The notes under the pieces: model-generated | What the model was told of the DNA's origin: nothing | Seen by the model: only the letters and a program-made list of their open reading frames with translations | Databases searched by the model: none | Translations under genes and position numbers: made by a program | NCBI RefSeq assembly: GCF_008642275.1 | Contig: NZ_CP029189.1 | Location: 1,545,001 to 1,609,000 of the forward strand | Direction: 5' to 3' | Origin: Streptomyces venezuelae | GTDB taxonomy: Bacteria > Actinomycetota > Actinomycetes > Streptomycetales > Streptomycetaceae | DNA length: 64,000 nucleotides | In this document: piece by piece, positions 1-10,234 of the stretch | Numbering within the stretch: the first letter of the stretch is position 1 | How the letters are laid out: the number at the start of each line of letters is the position of its first letter

Positions 1-26
1 CGGTGGCGGGTCGTAGGGTTTTGTGC

Positions 27-920
<894 letters not shown>

Positions 921-984
921 TCTTGGTGTCAGGGCAGAATGGTCGGGCCCGCCGTTGCCGTCCGACGAATACGAGGTAGACCCC

Positions 985-1656
985 GTGGCGATCCGCGTCC
1001 TTCTGGTCGACGACCAGCCGCTGCTGCGCACCGGCTTCCGGATGATCCTGGAGGCGGAGGAGGACCTGGCGGTGGTCGGTGAGGCCGGGGACGGTCTGCA
1101 GGCGCTGGACCAGGTGCGGGCGCTGCAGCCCGATGTGGTGCTGATGGACATCCGGATGCCGCGGATGGACGGGGTGGAGGCGACCCGGCAGATCACGGGT
1201 CCGGAGCGGAACGGGCCGGCGAAGGTGCTGGTGCTGACGACGTTCGATCTGGACGAGTACGTGGTGGAGGCGCTGCGGGCGGGGGCGAGCGGGTTCCTGC
1301 TGAAGGACGCGCCGGCGAACGAGCTGGTGCAGGCGATCCGGGTGGTCGCGGCGGGTGAGGCGATGCTCGCGCCGAGCATCACGCGGCGGCTGCTGGACAA
1401 GTACGCGGGGCATCTTCCGTCGGGTGAGGAGAGCCTTCCGGACACGCTGGGGACGCTGACCGAGCGTGAGGTGGAGGTGCTGAAGCTGGTGTCCCGGGGG
1501 CTGTCGAACGCGGAGATCGCGGCGGATCTGTTCGTGAGCGAGACGACGGTCAAGACGCATGTGGGGCATGTGCTGACGAAGCTGGGGCTGCGGGACCGGG
1601 TCCAGGCGGCGGTGTACGCGTACGAGAGCGGTCTGGTGCGTCCCGGGGCCCAGTAG
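985..1656 (+). CDS. NarL/LuxR-family response regulator (orphan)
   Basis: 223-aa two-component response regulator. The receiver domain starts IRVLLVDDQPLLR and has the phosphoacceptor Asp in VLMDIRMPRMDG, then LTTFDLDEYV and LLKDAP with the conserved Lys. The C-terminal LuxR helix-turn-helix reads LTEREVEVLKLVSRGLSNAE, then VSETTVKTHV. No sensor kinase gene is next to it, so it is an orphan within this window and its signal is unknown. GTG at 985 starts directly at the receiver domain; an upstream in-frame TTG at 955 would add ten residues that lack domain character. It follows the nuclease gene by 64 bp. Confidence 0.9.
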   Translation: MAIRVLLVDDQPLLRTGFRMILEAEEDLAVVGEAGDGLQALDQVRALQPDVVLMDIRMPRMDGVEATRQITGPERNGPAKVLVLTTFDLDEYVVEALRAGASGFLLKDAPANELVQAIRVVAAGEAMLAPSITRRLLDKYAGHLPSGEESLPDTLGTLTEREVEVLKLVSRGLSNAEIAADLFVSETTVKTHVGHVLTKLGLRDRVQAAVYAYESGLVRPGAQ

Positions 1657-1707
1657 GTCCGCCAGGTTCGACAGGTCCGCCCGGTCCGGTGAGGTCCGGG
1701 GACGCGG

Positions 1708-1780
1708 GAGGGGCCGTACGCGCGTGCGCGTACGGCCCCTCTCGTATGGTGCCGGGCCCTCTCGGGGCGGGCCCGGCACC
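1708..1780. terminator. tandem bidirectional terminator hairpins
   Basis: Two perfect stems lie between the convergent regulator and solute-binding genes. The first pairs GAGGGGCCGTACGCGC (1708-1723) with 1726-1741. The second pairs GGTGCCGGGCCC (1748-1759) with 1769-1780. Neither has a U-tract, as is usual in Streptomyces. Confidence 0.85.
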
Positions 1781-1787
1781 GGTGGCG

Positions 1788-3386
1788 TCAGCCCTTGCTG
1801 ATCTCCCAGAAGCGGAAGACGGTCGAGGCGTCGAGGGACCACTGCAGGCCGCTGACGTTCTGGCGGGTGACGGCGTACTGCTTGCCCTGCCAGAGCGGGA
1901 TGAGCGGGAGTTCGTCGGCGACGATGTCCTGGAGGCGGTTGTAGTCGGTGTTGGCCGCGGTGCGGTCGGACTTCGCGGAGGTCGACGGGATGATCGTCCC
2001 GGTGATCTCCTTGTTGTCGTAGTTGTTGTTCAGCACGTTGTCCGGGCCGAAGAACGGCTGCGTGAAGTTGTCGGCGTCCGGGTAGTCGGGCACCCAGCCC
2101 TTCACGTACACGCCGTACTTGCCGGCCTGGATGTCCTTCTCGTACTGCTCGTACTCGACGGACTTGACGTCGGCGTCGAAGAGGCCGCTGTCGTTGAGCT
2201 GCTTGGCGATGACCTCGAACTGCTGGTCCGTGGAGGGGCCGTAGCGGGACGGGGTGGAGTACAGGGTGAGCTTGACCTTGCCGTTGATGTTGGCGGCCTT
2301 GAGGACGGCCTTGGCCTTCTCGGGCTGGGGGGTGCCGCCGTAGCGGTCGAAGAACGGGGTCGTGTGGCCGGCGATGCCGGTCGGCACGATGGAGTAGAGC
2401 GCGGTGGCGGTGCCCGCGTACACGTCGCGGACGAGGGCTTCGCGGTCGATGAGGTAGGCGATGGCCTTGCGCACCGGGAGCTTGCCGACGACGGGGTCGC
2501 TGACGTTGAACACCATGTGCTCGACCTCGGCGCCGGTGCCCTGGACGACGTCGACCTTGTTGTCGCCGGTCTTGCTGGAGGCGAGGGCGGCGATGTCCTT
2601 GGCGGCGAGGCCGCGGAAGGCGAAGTCGACGTCGCCGCTTTCCAGGGTCGTCTTGAGGCCGGCCTGGTCGCCGTTGAAGAACTTCAGCGTGACGCCGGTG
2701 TTCTTGGCCTTGGCCTTGCCGCTGTAGGACTCGTTGACGGAGAAGCTGGCGCTCTTCTCGCCGAAGGAGTCGAGCTTGTAGACGCCGGAGCCGACGGCCT
2801 TGTTGTCGGTGCGCAGCTTGTCGGCCGGGTACTCGGCGTGGTCGACGATGGAGCCGGCGCCGGAGGCGATCTTGCTGGGGAAGGTGGCGTCCGAGGTCTT
2901 CAGCTTGAAGACGACGGTCTTGTCGTCCGGGGCGTCGATGCTCGCGATGGAGGCGAGCATGACGGCCGGGCCGTTCGCGTCGTTGATCTTCAGGGTGCGC
3001 TCGAAGGAGAACTTGACGTCCTTCGAGGTGAGGCTGTGGCCGTTGCTGAACTTCAGGCCGTCGCGCAGGGTGCACTTGTAGAGCTTGCTGTCGGCGCCCT
3101 CGAAGCCGCAGGCCTGGGCGGCGTCGGGCTCGGGGGTGGTGCCGCCCTTGGGGAAGCTCAGCAGCGACTGGAAGACGTTGTTGAACAGCAGCCAGGAGCC
3201 CGGGTCGTAGCCCGATGCCGGGTCGACGGACTTCACCTTGTCGGATATGCCCATGACCACGCCCTTGCCGCTGCCGGCATTGGAGCCATCGGTCGAACCG
3301 CAACCGCTGAGCAGCGCGGCGGCGGTGGCCGCGCCGAGCGGGGCCGCCAGCCACTGGTTACGTCGATTCACGCGAACGTCCTTCAC
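1788..3386 (-). CDS. ABC transporter family-5 solute-binding lipoprotein (first of tandem pair)
   Basis: 532-aa extracytoplasmic solute-binding protein of the DppA/OppA (SBP_bac_5) type, likely binding a peptide, nickel chelate or similar solute. The N-terminus is a lipoprotein signal with lipobox LLSGC, so the mature protein would be lipid-anchored. Family signatures include GYDPGSWLLFNNVFQSL, SLTSKDVKFSFERTL and the C-terminal LIPLWQGKQYAV. Start is GTG at 3386, with another GTG at 3371. It lies 56 bp downstream of a paralogous gene on the same strand, probably in one transcript. No permease or ATPase genes are adjacent, so the transporter partner is encoded elsewhere or shared. Confidence 0.88.
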   Translation of the reverse strand: MKDVRVNRRNQWLAAPLGAATAAALLSGCGSTDGSNAGSGKGVVMGISDKVKSVDPASGYDPGSWLLFNNVFQSLLSFPKGGTTPEPDAAQACGFEGADSKLYKCTLRDGLKFSNGHSLTSKDVKFSFERTLKINDANGPAVMLASIASIDAPDDKTVVFKLKTSDATFPSKIASGAGSIVDHAEYPADKLRTDNKAVGSGVYKLDSFGEKSASFSVNESYSGKAKAKNTGVTLKFFNGDQAGLKTTLESGDVDFAFRGLAAKDIAALASSKTGDNKVDVVQGTGAEVEHMVFNVSDPVVGKLPVRKAIAYLIDREALVRDVYAGTATALYSIVPTGIAGHTTPFFDRYGGTPQPEKAKAVLKAANINGKVKLTLYSTPSRYGPSTDQQFEVIAKQLNDSGLFDADVKSVEYEQYEKDIQAGKYGVYVKGWVPDYPDADNFTQPFFGPDNVLNNNYDNKEITGTIIPSTSAKSDRTAANTDYNRLQDIVADELPLIPLWQGKQYAVTRQNVSGLQWSLDASTVFRFWEISKG

Positions 3387-3442
3387 AGTCGAACTGTTTC
3401 GTTGGTCCGGCCCGCGAGTTCCGCTGCCGGTCGTTGCCTTGC

Positions 3443-5047
3443 TCAGCCGCTTACGCCGCGGCCGAGCTCCCACAGCTGGAGGTCGGAGATGGCGTTGACC
3501 GACCACTCCACTCCGGTGATCCCGTCGCGTGCGGCGACGTACTGCTTGCCCTGCCACAGGGGCAGGACGGGCACGTCCTCGGCGACGATGTCCTGTATCT
3601 CCGTGATCGCGGGGACGGCGATCGTACGGTCGACCGCCCGCCGGGATTCGGGGATGAGCCTGGTGCGTACCGCGTTGTTGGCGTACGGCGTGCCCAGGAA
3701 GTTGTCCTGCTCCAGGAACGGGGCGAGGAAGTTGTCGGCGTCCGGGTAGTCGGGGAACCAGCCGAGCCCGTAGGCGGCGTGGTCGCCCTTCTTCTGGGCG
3801 GGGCGGAAGTCCGCCCACTCGCTGCCCTGGACGGTGATGTCGAAGAGGCCGGTGGAGTTCAGCTGGGCCTTGAGGGCGTCGAACTCGGCGGCGGTGCCGT
3901 CGCCGTAGTGGTCGCTGGTGTAGTGCAGGGTCAGCTTGACCGGGGTCTTGATGCCGGCTTCCTTCAGCAGGGCGGCGGCCTTGGGCGTGTTGGCGTCGCC
4001 GTACTTGTTGTAGAAGGAGTTGACGTGGCCCGTCACGCTGGTGGGGACCAGCGAGTAGAGGGGCTGGGCGGACTTGCCGTAGACCTTGGAGATGAGCTGG
4101 CCGCGGTCGACGGCCGCGGCGAGCGCCTGGCGTACGGCCTTGTCCTTGACGACGGGCGCTTCGGTGTTGAAGCCGATGTAGCGGATCTCCAGGCCGGGCA
4201 TCGGGACCAGCTTGACGCCCTTGGGCGGCTGGGCGCTGAACGCGGTGATCTGGGCGGGCGACAGGGTGCGGGAGACCATGTGGATCTTCCCGTCGGTGAG
4301 CGCCTTGCCCATGGCCGGGGAGTCGGTGAAGGTGCGCAGCTCGACCTTGTCGTTCTGCAGCTTGAGGTCGCCCTTGTAGTGCGGGTTCTTGGTGAAGACG
4401 GCGCGGACCAGCCGGTTGTCCTTGACCTCTGCCTTCATCGTGTACGGGCCGGAGCCGTCGACGGCGAAGCCCTCGCGGAGCTTCTTGGCGTCGTAGTTCT
4501 TCTCGCTGACGATGCCGGCGGCGGGGGTGGAGAGCTTGAAGGGGAAGGTCGCGTCGGGGGTCTTCAGGTGGAAGACGACGGTGTCGTTGCCCTTGACCTC
4601 GACGTTGTCGAGGGTGGAGAGGAGCGAGGAGGGACCGTTCTCGTCCTTGATGGCGAGGACGCGGTCGATGGAGAACTTGACGTCCTTGGCGGTGAGGGGC
4701 TCACCGTCGGCGAACTTCAGACCGGGGCGCAGGGTGCAGCGGTAGCTCTCGTTGCCGGAGTCGGTGAAGCGGCAGGCGGAGGCCGCTTCGGGGACGGGCT
4801 GGCCGCCGCCGCGCGGGGTGTGCATCAGCGTCTGGACGGTCTGGCGCAGGACGTTCCAGGCGCCGGCGTCGTAGGCGTAGGCCGGGTCGAAGGGGGCGGG
4901 AGCGAAGTCTGCGGCCTCGAACCGATCGGTGGTTCCGACGACGATCGCTCCGGATCCCGCTCCTCCGCCGCTCGCGCTGCCGCAGGCGGCCAGCGCGGGG
5001 GTGAGCAGTCCGGCCGCGGCCGTCAGCACCATGGTCTTGCGGTTCAT
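3443..5047 (-). CDS. ABC transporter family-5 solute-binding lipoprotein (second of tandem pair)
   Basis: 534-aa SBP_bac_5 lipoprotein, a clear paralogue of the downstream gene: both share an LTxKDVKFS motif, the Y/WVPDYPDADNF-type segment near the hinge and the C-terminal PLWQGKQYV. The signal peptide ends in lipobox LAAC. ATG at 5047 is preceded by AGGGAG at good spacing, which settles the start over the upstream in-frame codon. It is the promoter-proximal gene of the pair and faces a 582-bp upstream gap. Substrate is not predictable from sequence; dipeptide or oligopeptide is the default for the family. Confidence 0.88.
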   Translation of the reverse strand: MNRKTMVLTAAAGLLTPALAACGSASGGGAGSGAIVVGTTDRFEAADFAPAPFDPAYAYDAGAWNVLRQTVQTLMHTPRGGGQPVPEAASACRFTDSGNESYRCTLRPGLKFADGEPLTAKDVKFSIDRVLAIKDENGPSSLLSTLDNVEVKGNDTVVFHLKTPDATFPFKLSTPAAGIVSEKNYDAKKLREGFAVDGSGPYTMKAEVKDNRLVRAVFTKNPHYKGDLKLQNDKVELRTFTDSPAMGKALTDGKIHMVSRTLSPAQITAFSAQPPKGVKLVPMPGLEIRYIGFNTEAPVVKDKAVRQALAAAVDRGQLISKVYGKSAQPLYSLVPTSVTGHVNSFYNKYGDANTPKAAALLKEAGIKTPVKLTLHYTSDHYGDGTAAEFDALKAQLNSTGLFDITVQGSEWADFRPAQKKGDHAAYGLGWFPDYPDADNFLAPFLEQDNFLGTPYANNAVRTRLIPESRRAVDRTIAVPAITEIQDIVAEDVPVLPLWQGKQYVAARDGITGVEWSVNAISDLQLWELGRGVSG

Positions 5048-5426
5048 GCTGGAAGTACTCCCTGTAACCGGCACTTGTTCAAAGCGGTATGAAGGACACT
5101 TCGCGGCGGTCGCCCGTTCGGGGCGGAACGATCGGGCCGGTGTAGTGACGATCGGTCCACGCGGTTCCGGAACAGGGGTGTGTGTCCGGGACGCGGCTGG
5201 GTGCGGCGCAGTGCCTGGCTCGACACTAGTGGCCCGTGGCGGGATGGCTGGAACTGGCCGGACTTGGGGCGTAATCGCACCGTGATCGGAGCGAACTGCC
5301 TGTTCACGCGCAGGGCTGCGCAGATTCGGTCAGGGGCTGATCAATGTGGACACATTGGAAGCCGCGGGGGCCCCGGGGTGGGCTCGTCGGGGGTGCGGAG
5401 CGTGACCAAGCTCACCCTGCGCAACA

Positions 5427-5460
5427 GCCCCGGAGGGGATGGAATTTCAGCCTCCGGGGC
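5427..5460. terminator. GC-rich hairpin, possible terminator of the HAD gene
   Basis: GCCCCGGAGG at 5427-5436 pairs perfectly with CCTCCGGGGC at 5451-5460 across a 14-nt loop. It lies about 170 nt downstream of the HAD stop on the minus strand, rather far for a terminator, so an attenuator or regulatory role is also possible. Confidence 0.45.
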
Positions 5461-5465
5461 CTGCA

Positions 5466-5482
5466 ACGGAAGATCCTTCCGT
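5466..5482. promoter_or_regulatory. 17-bp palindrome, candidate operator
   Basis: ACGGAAG-ATC-CTTCCGT is a perfect 7-bp inverted repeat around 3 bp. The size and symmetry suit a dimeric repressor site upstream of the solute-binding pair. No regulator can be assigned. Confidence 0.35.
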
Positions 5483-5548
5483 CAGGGTGCGGTCGAGCAG
5501 CGTTCCGTTCGGCACGGAGCGTACTCAAGGGGTTCCATTGCGTTGCAA

Positions 5549-5582
5549 TGCATACCGATGTGGGTCAGTGCATGCCGATGTG
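5549..5582. repeat. direct repeat TGCATRCCGATGTG, 20-bp period
   Basis: TGCATACCGATGTG (5549-5562) recurs as TGCATGCCGATGTG (5569-5582), 13 of 14 bases identical, with starts 20 bp apart, about two helical turns. This places both on one face of the helix, as expected for cooperative protein binding. Confidence 0.4.
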
Positions 5583-5629
5583 TCCGCTTGGGTCGAGGGC
5601 GCGCCCGACCGCCGGGCCCGTCGTCACTC

Positions 5630-6331
5630 TCAGTTCATCGGAACGATGAGCGAGCGCAGGAACGCCAGATCCACGTCCTCCAGCGAGCGGACGACGGTCC
5701 GCCCGGGGGCGGGTTCGATCACGCCGACCGAGGGGATGGCCACGACCCGGCAGCCGGCGGCCTCGGCCGCCGCCACACCGGTGCGGGTGTCCTCGATGAC
5801 CGCGCACCGCGAGGGGTGCGCGCCCAGTGAGCGCGCGGCGAACAGGTACGGATCCGGGTGCGGCTTGGTCCGGGCCACCTCGTCGCCGGCGACCGTCATC
5901 GTGAAGCGGTCGCGGCCGAGGGTGAGCAGGACCTGGTCGATGACCCGGCGGTGGGAGGCGGAGACCAGGGCGGTGGGCACGTTGTGCCGGGCGAGCTCGG
6001 TCAGCAGCCGCTCGGCGCCGGGCATCAGCGGCACCCGGTCGGCGATGCGGGCCTCGAACCGCTCGTTGAGCAGGACGCTCAGCTCGGCGAGCTCGATGGC
6101 GGCGCCGGTCGACTCGATCAGGAACGCCGCGCTGCGGCTCATGGGGCCGCCGACGACCACGTCCCGCCAGGCGTCCTCCAGCCGGTGTCCGAGCTCCTGG
6201 AAGATCTCCGCCTCGATCTCCCACCAGAAGCCTTCGGTGTCGACGAGGGTGCCGTCCATGTCGAGCAGCACCGCCTGCAGGGCAGAACCGTCGGCCGTAC
6301 GGGCGACGGGGGCGGGAACGGTGCTCGTCAT
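5630..6331 (-). CDS. HAD-superfamily hydrolase (phosphatase/phosphoglucomutase-like)
   Basis: 233-aa haloacid-dehalogenase family protein, subfamily I with a helical cap. Motif I is LLDMDGTLVDTEG with the nucleophile and acid Asp. Motif II is TALVSASHR. The Lys motif is in RTKPHPDPYLFAA, and motif IV is CAVIEDTRTGV with acidic metal ligands. It probably dephosphorylates a small phosphorylated metabolite. Two ATGs lie 6 bp apart (6337 and 6331). A GAGAGG ribosome site is only 1 nt from the first but 7 nt from the second, so I chose 6331. It lies downstream of metH on the same strand with 113 bp between. Confidence 0.88.
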   Translation of the reverse strand: MTSTVPAPVARTADGSALQAVLLDMDGTLVDTEGFWWEIEAEIFQELGHRLEDAWRDVVVGGPMSRSAAFLIESTGAAIELAELSVLLNERFEARIADRVPLMPGAERLLTELARHNVPTALVSASHRRVIDQVLLTLGRDRFTMTVAGDEVARTKPHPDPYLFAARSLGAHPSRCAVIEDTRTGVAAAEAAGCRVVAIPSVGVIEPAPGRTVVRSLEDVDLAFLRSLIVPMN

Positions 6332-6444
6332 GCGCATGCCTCTCAGAAGGGACGAGAAGGCCGGTCACCTCTTCCGCGGGGCATACCACCCCGGGGAACA
6401 GGCGACCGGCCTGTATGGGACCGACAAGTGTACGTCGGTGGAGC

Positions 6445-9400
6445 TCAGCGTGCGTTGAAATACTTCGCTTCGGGGTGGTGAATCACGATCGCGTCGGTGG
6501 ACTGCTCCGGGTGGAGCTGGAACTCCTCCGACAGGTGGACCCCGATCCGCTCCGGCTGGAGGAGGTCCGCGATCTTCGCGCGGTCCTCCAGGTCGGGGCA
6601 GGCGCCGTAACCGAGCGAGAAGCGGGCACCGCGGTACTTGAGGTCGAACATGTCCTCGACCTGGGCCGGGTCCTCGCCGCCGAAACCGAGCTCGGCGCGG
6701 ACGCGGGCGTGCCAGTACTCGGCCATGGCCTCGGCGAGCTGGACCGAGAGGCCGTGCAGCTCCAGGTACTCGCGGTAGGAGTCGGACTCGAACAGCTTGG
6801 CCGTGGCCTCGCCGATCTTCGAGCCGACGGTGACCACCTGGAGGCCGACGACGTCGGTCTCGCCGGACTCCTCGGGACGGAAGAAGTCCGCGAGGCACAG
6901 GCGCCGGCCTCGGCGCTGGCGCGGGAAGGTGAAGCGGGTCCGCTCGTTGCCCTGCTCGTCCAGGATGATCAGGTCCTCGCCCTTGGAGACGCAGGGGAAG
7001 TAGCCGTAGACGACGGCCGCCTCCAGCAGGTTCTCCGTGTGCAGCTTGTCCAGCAGGCCGCGCAGGCGCGGTCGGCCCTCGCTCTCGACGAGCTCCTCGT
7101 ACGTGGCTCCGCCCGCGCGGGCCTGCTTGAGGCCCCACTGGCCCTTGAACAGGGCGCCCTCGTCGAGCCAGGAGGCGTAGTCCTTGAGCGGGATCCCCTT
7201 GACCACGCGGGTGCCCCAGAACGGCGGGGTGGGGACGGGGTTGTCGACGGCCACGTCCGAGCGGCCGCCGGACTCCTCCGGCTCCTCCACCTGGAGCACC
7301 GGCGTGTCGCGCTTGGCGACGCGGCGCTGCTTGAGCTCGGGCAGGGAGGCGCCGGGGACGCCGCGCTTGACGGCGATGAGGGCGTCCATCAGGCGCAGGC
7401 CCTCGAAGGCGTCGCGGGCGTAGCGGACCTCGCCCTCGTAGATCTCGTGGAGGTCCTGCTCGACGTAGGCGCGGGTGAGGGCGGCGCCGCCGAGGATCAC
7501 CGGGTAGTCGGCGGCCAGCTTGCGCTGGTTCAGCTCCTCCAGGTTCTCCTTCATGATCACGGTCGACTTCACGAGCAGGCCGGACATGCCGATGACGTCG
7601 GCCTTGTGTTCCTGTGCGGCTTCGAGGATCGCGGAGACGGGCTGCTTGATGCCGATGTTGACGACGTTGTAGCCGTTGTTGGTGAGGATGATGTCGACGA
7701 GGTTCTTGCCGATGTCGTGGACGTCGCCGCGGACGGTGGCGAGGACGATCGTGCCCTTGCCCTCGTCGTCGGTCTTCTCCATGTGCGGTTCGAGGTAGGC
7801 CACGGCCGTCTTCATGACCTCGGCGGACTGGAGGACGAAGGGGAGCTGCATCTGCCCGGAGCCGAAGAGCTCGCCGACGACCTTCATCCCCTCCAGGAGG
7901 GTGTCGTTGACGATGTCGAGGGCGGGGCGGGTCTGCAGGGCCTCGTCGAGGTCGGCCTCCAGGCCGTTCTTCTCGCCGTCGATGATGCGGCGCTGCAGTC
8001 GCTCGTCCAGCGGCAGGGCGAGGAGCTCCTCGGCGCGGCCGGCCTTGAGGGACTTGGTGTTGACTCCCTCGAAGAGGGCCATCAGCTTCTGCAGCGGGTC
8101 GTAGTCGCCCTCGCGGCGGTCGTAGATCAGATCGAGGGCGGTGTTCACCTGCTCCTCGTCGAAGCGGGCGATCGGCAGGATCTTGGAGGCGTGGACGATG
8201 GCGGAGTCCAGGCCGGCCTTCACGCACTCGTCGAGGAAGACCGAGTTCAGCAGGACGCGGGCGGCCGGGTTGAGGCCGAAGGAGATGTTGGACAGGCCGA
8301 GGGTGGTCTGGACGTCCGGGTGGAGCCGCTTGAGCTCGCGGATCGCCTCGATGGTGGCGATGCCGTCCCCCCGGGACTCCTCCTGGCCGGTGCAGATCGT
8401 GAAGGTCAGGGTGTCGATGAGGATGTCCGACTCGCGGATCCCCCAGTTGGCCGTCAGGTCGGCGATGAGCCGTTCGGCGATGGCGACCTTGTGTTCGACG
8501 GTGCGGGCCTGGCCCTCCTCGTCGATGGTGAGCGCGATGAGCGCGGCGCCGTGCTCCTGGGCCAGTCGGGTGACCTTGGCGAAGCGGGACTCGGGGCCGT
8601 CGCCGTCCTCGTAGTTCACGGAGTTGATGACGGCGCGGCCGCCGAGCTTCTCCAGGCCGGCCTGGATGACGGGGACCTCGGTGGAGTCCAGGACGATGGG
8701 CAGGGTGGAGGCGGTCGCGAAGCGGCCGGCGAGCTCCTCCATGTCGGCGACGCCGTCGCGGCCCACGTAGTCGACGCAGAGGTCGAGCATGTGCGCGCCC
8801 TCGCGGATCTGGTCACGTGCCATCTCCACGCAGTCGTCCCAGCGTGCCTCCAGCATGGCCTCGCGGAACTTCTTGGAGCCGTTGGCGTTGGTGCGCTCGC
8901 CGATCGCCATGTACGAGGTGTCCTGGCGGAAGGGAACGGTCTGGTAGAGGGAGGCGGCGCCGGGCTCGGGCTGGGGGGTGCGCTCGGTGATCGCGGTACC
9001 GCGGACCCGCTCGACGACCTGGCGCAGGTGTTCGGGGGTCGTGCCGCAGCAGCCGCCGACCAGGGAGAGCCCGTACTCGCGGACGAAGGTCTCCTGGGCG
9101 TCGGCCAGCTCGGGGGCGGTGAGCGGGTAGTGCGCGCCCTGCTTGGTCAGGACGGGCAGCCCGGCGTTGGGCATGCAGGAGAGCGGGATGCGGGCGTTGC
9201 GCGCGAGGTAGCGCAGGTGCTCGCTCATCTCGGCGGGGCCGGTGGCGCAGTTCAGGCCGATCATGTCGATGCCCAGCGGCTCCAGCGCGGTCAGGGCCGC
9301 GCCGATCTCCGAGCCGAGGAGCATGGTGCCGGTGGTCTCGACGGTGACGGAGCAGATCAGCGGGACGGTGACGCCGAGGGCTTCCATCGCGCGGCGGGCG

Positions 9401-9957
9401 CCGATGATCGAGGACTTCGTCTGCAGGAGGTCCTGGGTGGTCTCGACGAGCAGCGCGTCGGCGCCGCCGGAGAGCAGGCCCTCGGCGTTGGTCTGGTAGG
9501 CGTCGCGGATCTGCGCGTAGCTGATGTGGCCGAGGGTGGGGAGCTTGGTGCCGGGGCCCATGGAGCCGAGGACCCAGCGCTGCTGTCCGGTGGAGGCTGT
9601 GAACTCGTCGGCGACCTGGCGGGCGATGCGCGCACCGGCCTCGGAGAGCTCGAAGTTGCGTTCGGCGATGTCGTACTCGGCGAGGGCCGCGTAGTTCGTG
9701 CCGAAGGTGTTGGTCTCGACGCAGTCCACGCCCACCGAGAAGTACGCCTCGTGGACGGAGCGCACGATGTCGGGGCGGGTGATGTTGAGGACCTCGTTGC
9801 AGCCTTCGAGCTGCTGGAAGTCCTCCATGGTGGGGTCCTGCGCCTGGAGCATCGTTCCCATGGCTCCGTCGGCGACGACCACGCGGGTCGCGAGCGCCTC
9901 CCGGAGGGCATCGGCCCGGGTCTGGGTGTCAGCGGGCAAGGTGGGCAACGAAGCCAT
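6445..9957 (-). CDS. metH: cobalamin-dependent methionine synthase
   Basis: 1170-aa modular MetH, close to the 1227 aa of the E. coli enzyme; it methylates homocysteine from methyltetrahydrofolate via cobalamin. In order: the homocysteine domain (DGAMGTMLQ near residue 25, zinc Cys in GLNC near 235 and GGCC near 300), the pterin domain (GERTNANGSKKFREA, from about 360), the cobalamin cap, the B12 domain with the axial-ligand motif DVHDIGKN near 745, and the activation domain with RGARFSLGYGACPD near the C-terminus. All modules needed for reductive reactivation are present. ATG at 9957 opens the protein at MASLPTLPAD. It is divergent from gylR across a 277-bp gap. Confidence 0.97.
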   Translation of the reverse strand: MASLPTLPADTQTRADALREALATRVVVADGAMGTMLQAQDPTMEDFQQLEGCNEVLNITRPDIVRSVHEAYFSVGVDCVETNTFGTNYAALAEYDIAERNFELSEAGARIARQVADEFTASTGQQRWVLGSMGPGTKLPTLGHISYAQIRDAYQTNAEGLLSGGADALLVETTQDLLQTKSSIIGARRAMEALGVTVPLICSVTVETTGTMLLGSEIGAALTALEPLGIDMIGLNCATGPAEMSEHLRYLARNARIPLSCMPNAGLPVLTKQGAHYPLTAPELADAQETFVREYGLSLVGGCCGTTPEHLRQVVERVRGTAITERTPQPEPGAASLYQTVPFRQDTSYMAIGERTNANGSKKFREAMLEARWDDCVEMARDQIREGAHMLDLCVDYVGRDGVADMEELAGRFATASTLPIVLDSTEVPVIQAGLEKLGGRAVINSVNYEDGDGPESRFAKVTRLAQEHGAALIALTIDEEGQARTVEHKVAIAERLIADLTANWGIRESDILIDTLTFTICTGQEESRGDGIATIEAIRELKRLHPDVQTTLGLSNISFGLNPAARVLLNSVFLDECVKAGLDSAIVHASKILPIARFDEEQVNTALDLIYDRREGDYDPLQKLMALFEGVNTKSLKAGRAEELLALPLDERLQRRIIDGEKNGLEADLDEALQTRPALDIVNDTLLEGMKVVGELFGSGQMQLPFVLQSAEVMKTAVAYLEPHMEKTDDEGKGTIVLATVRGDVHDIGKNLVDIILTNNGYNVVNIGIKQPVSAILEAAQEHKADVIGMSGLLVKSTVIMKENLEELNQRKLAADYPVILGGAALTRAYVEQDLHEIYEGEVRYARDAFEGLRLMDALIAVKRGVPGASLPELKQRRVAKRDTPVLQVEEPEESGGRSDVAVDNPVPTPPFWGTRVVKGIPLKDYASWLDEGALFKGQWGLKQARAGGATYEELVESEGRPRLRGLLDKLHTENLLEAAVVYGYFPCVSKGEDLIILDEQGNERTRFTFPRQRRGRRLCLADFFRPEESGETDVVGLQVVTVGSKIGEATAKLFESDSYREYLELHGLSVQLAEAMAEYWHARVRAELGFGGEDPAQVEDMFDLKYRGARFSLGYGACPDLEDRAKIADLLQPERIGVHLSEEFQLHPEQSTDAIVIHHPEAKYFNAR

Positions 9958-10086
9958 GGTTGTGCTCCCTGGGATGCGACGGCTGTCGGCTTTGCACCCC
10001 CTCTGTGTCAAGGGTGCACGCGGCCAGAGTAACCGCGAGGCAGCCGCCCCGGTGTGGGTGTCCCACGTGGCGGACTGCATTCTGTG

Positions 10087-10115
10087 GCGGGGACTTTCCC
10101 GGGGGTGTCCCCCGC
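10087..10115. promoter_or_regulatory. hairpin in the metH-gylR intergenic region
   Basis: GCGGGGAC (10087-10094) pairs with GTCCCCCGC (10107-10115), with one bulged base and a loop containing CCCGGG. It would form in the metH leader. I could not match it to a cobalamin, SAM or SAH riboswitch consensus, so I only note the structure. Confidence 0.35.
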
Positions 10116-10175
10116 AGTGGTACGGCGAACAGCTGTCCGACGGTGCGCAAGGTCGGCATCGACCGATACTGTTCA

Positions 10176-10187
10176 GCATTGTCGAAC
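10176..10187. promoter_or_regulatory. candidate GylR operator upstream of gylR
   Basis: GCATTGTCGAAC, 48 bp before the gylR start, embedded in GTTC-N9-GAAC (imperfect dyad). The identical 12-mer occurs upstream of glpF at 11181-11192. A site shared by an IclR-type gene and its neighbouring operon suggests autoregulation plus operon control. Confidence 0.5.
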
Positions 10188-10234
10188 CGCGTCAAGATGG
10201 TCAGTAATACCGAAGGTCTGCAGGAGGCTGCGCG

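Larger units (their letters stand above)
5048..5629. other. long intergenic region upstream of the SBP pair
   Basis: 582 bp without a credible gene between the HAD stop and the solute-binding gene. It holds three marked structures, listed separately: a 10-bp stem at 5427-5460, a 17-bp palindrome at 5466-5482, and a 20-bp-spaced direct repeat at 5549-5582. The rest shows nothing recognisable. It should contain the promoter of the SBP pair. Confidence 0.6.

Noticed and set aside
1689..3749. Long Val/Gly/Glu-rich open frame on the plus strand
   Set aside because: Antisense shadow of the solute-binding protein genes.
9958..10234. Possible cobalamin, SAM or SAH riboswitch before metH
   Set aside because: No recognisable B12 box or SAM/SAH core could be matched; only a simple hairpin is seen. 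A covariance-model search would decide.
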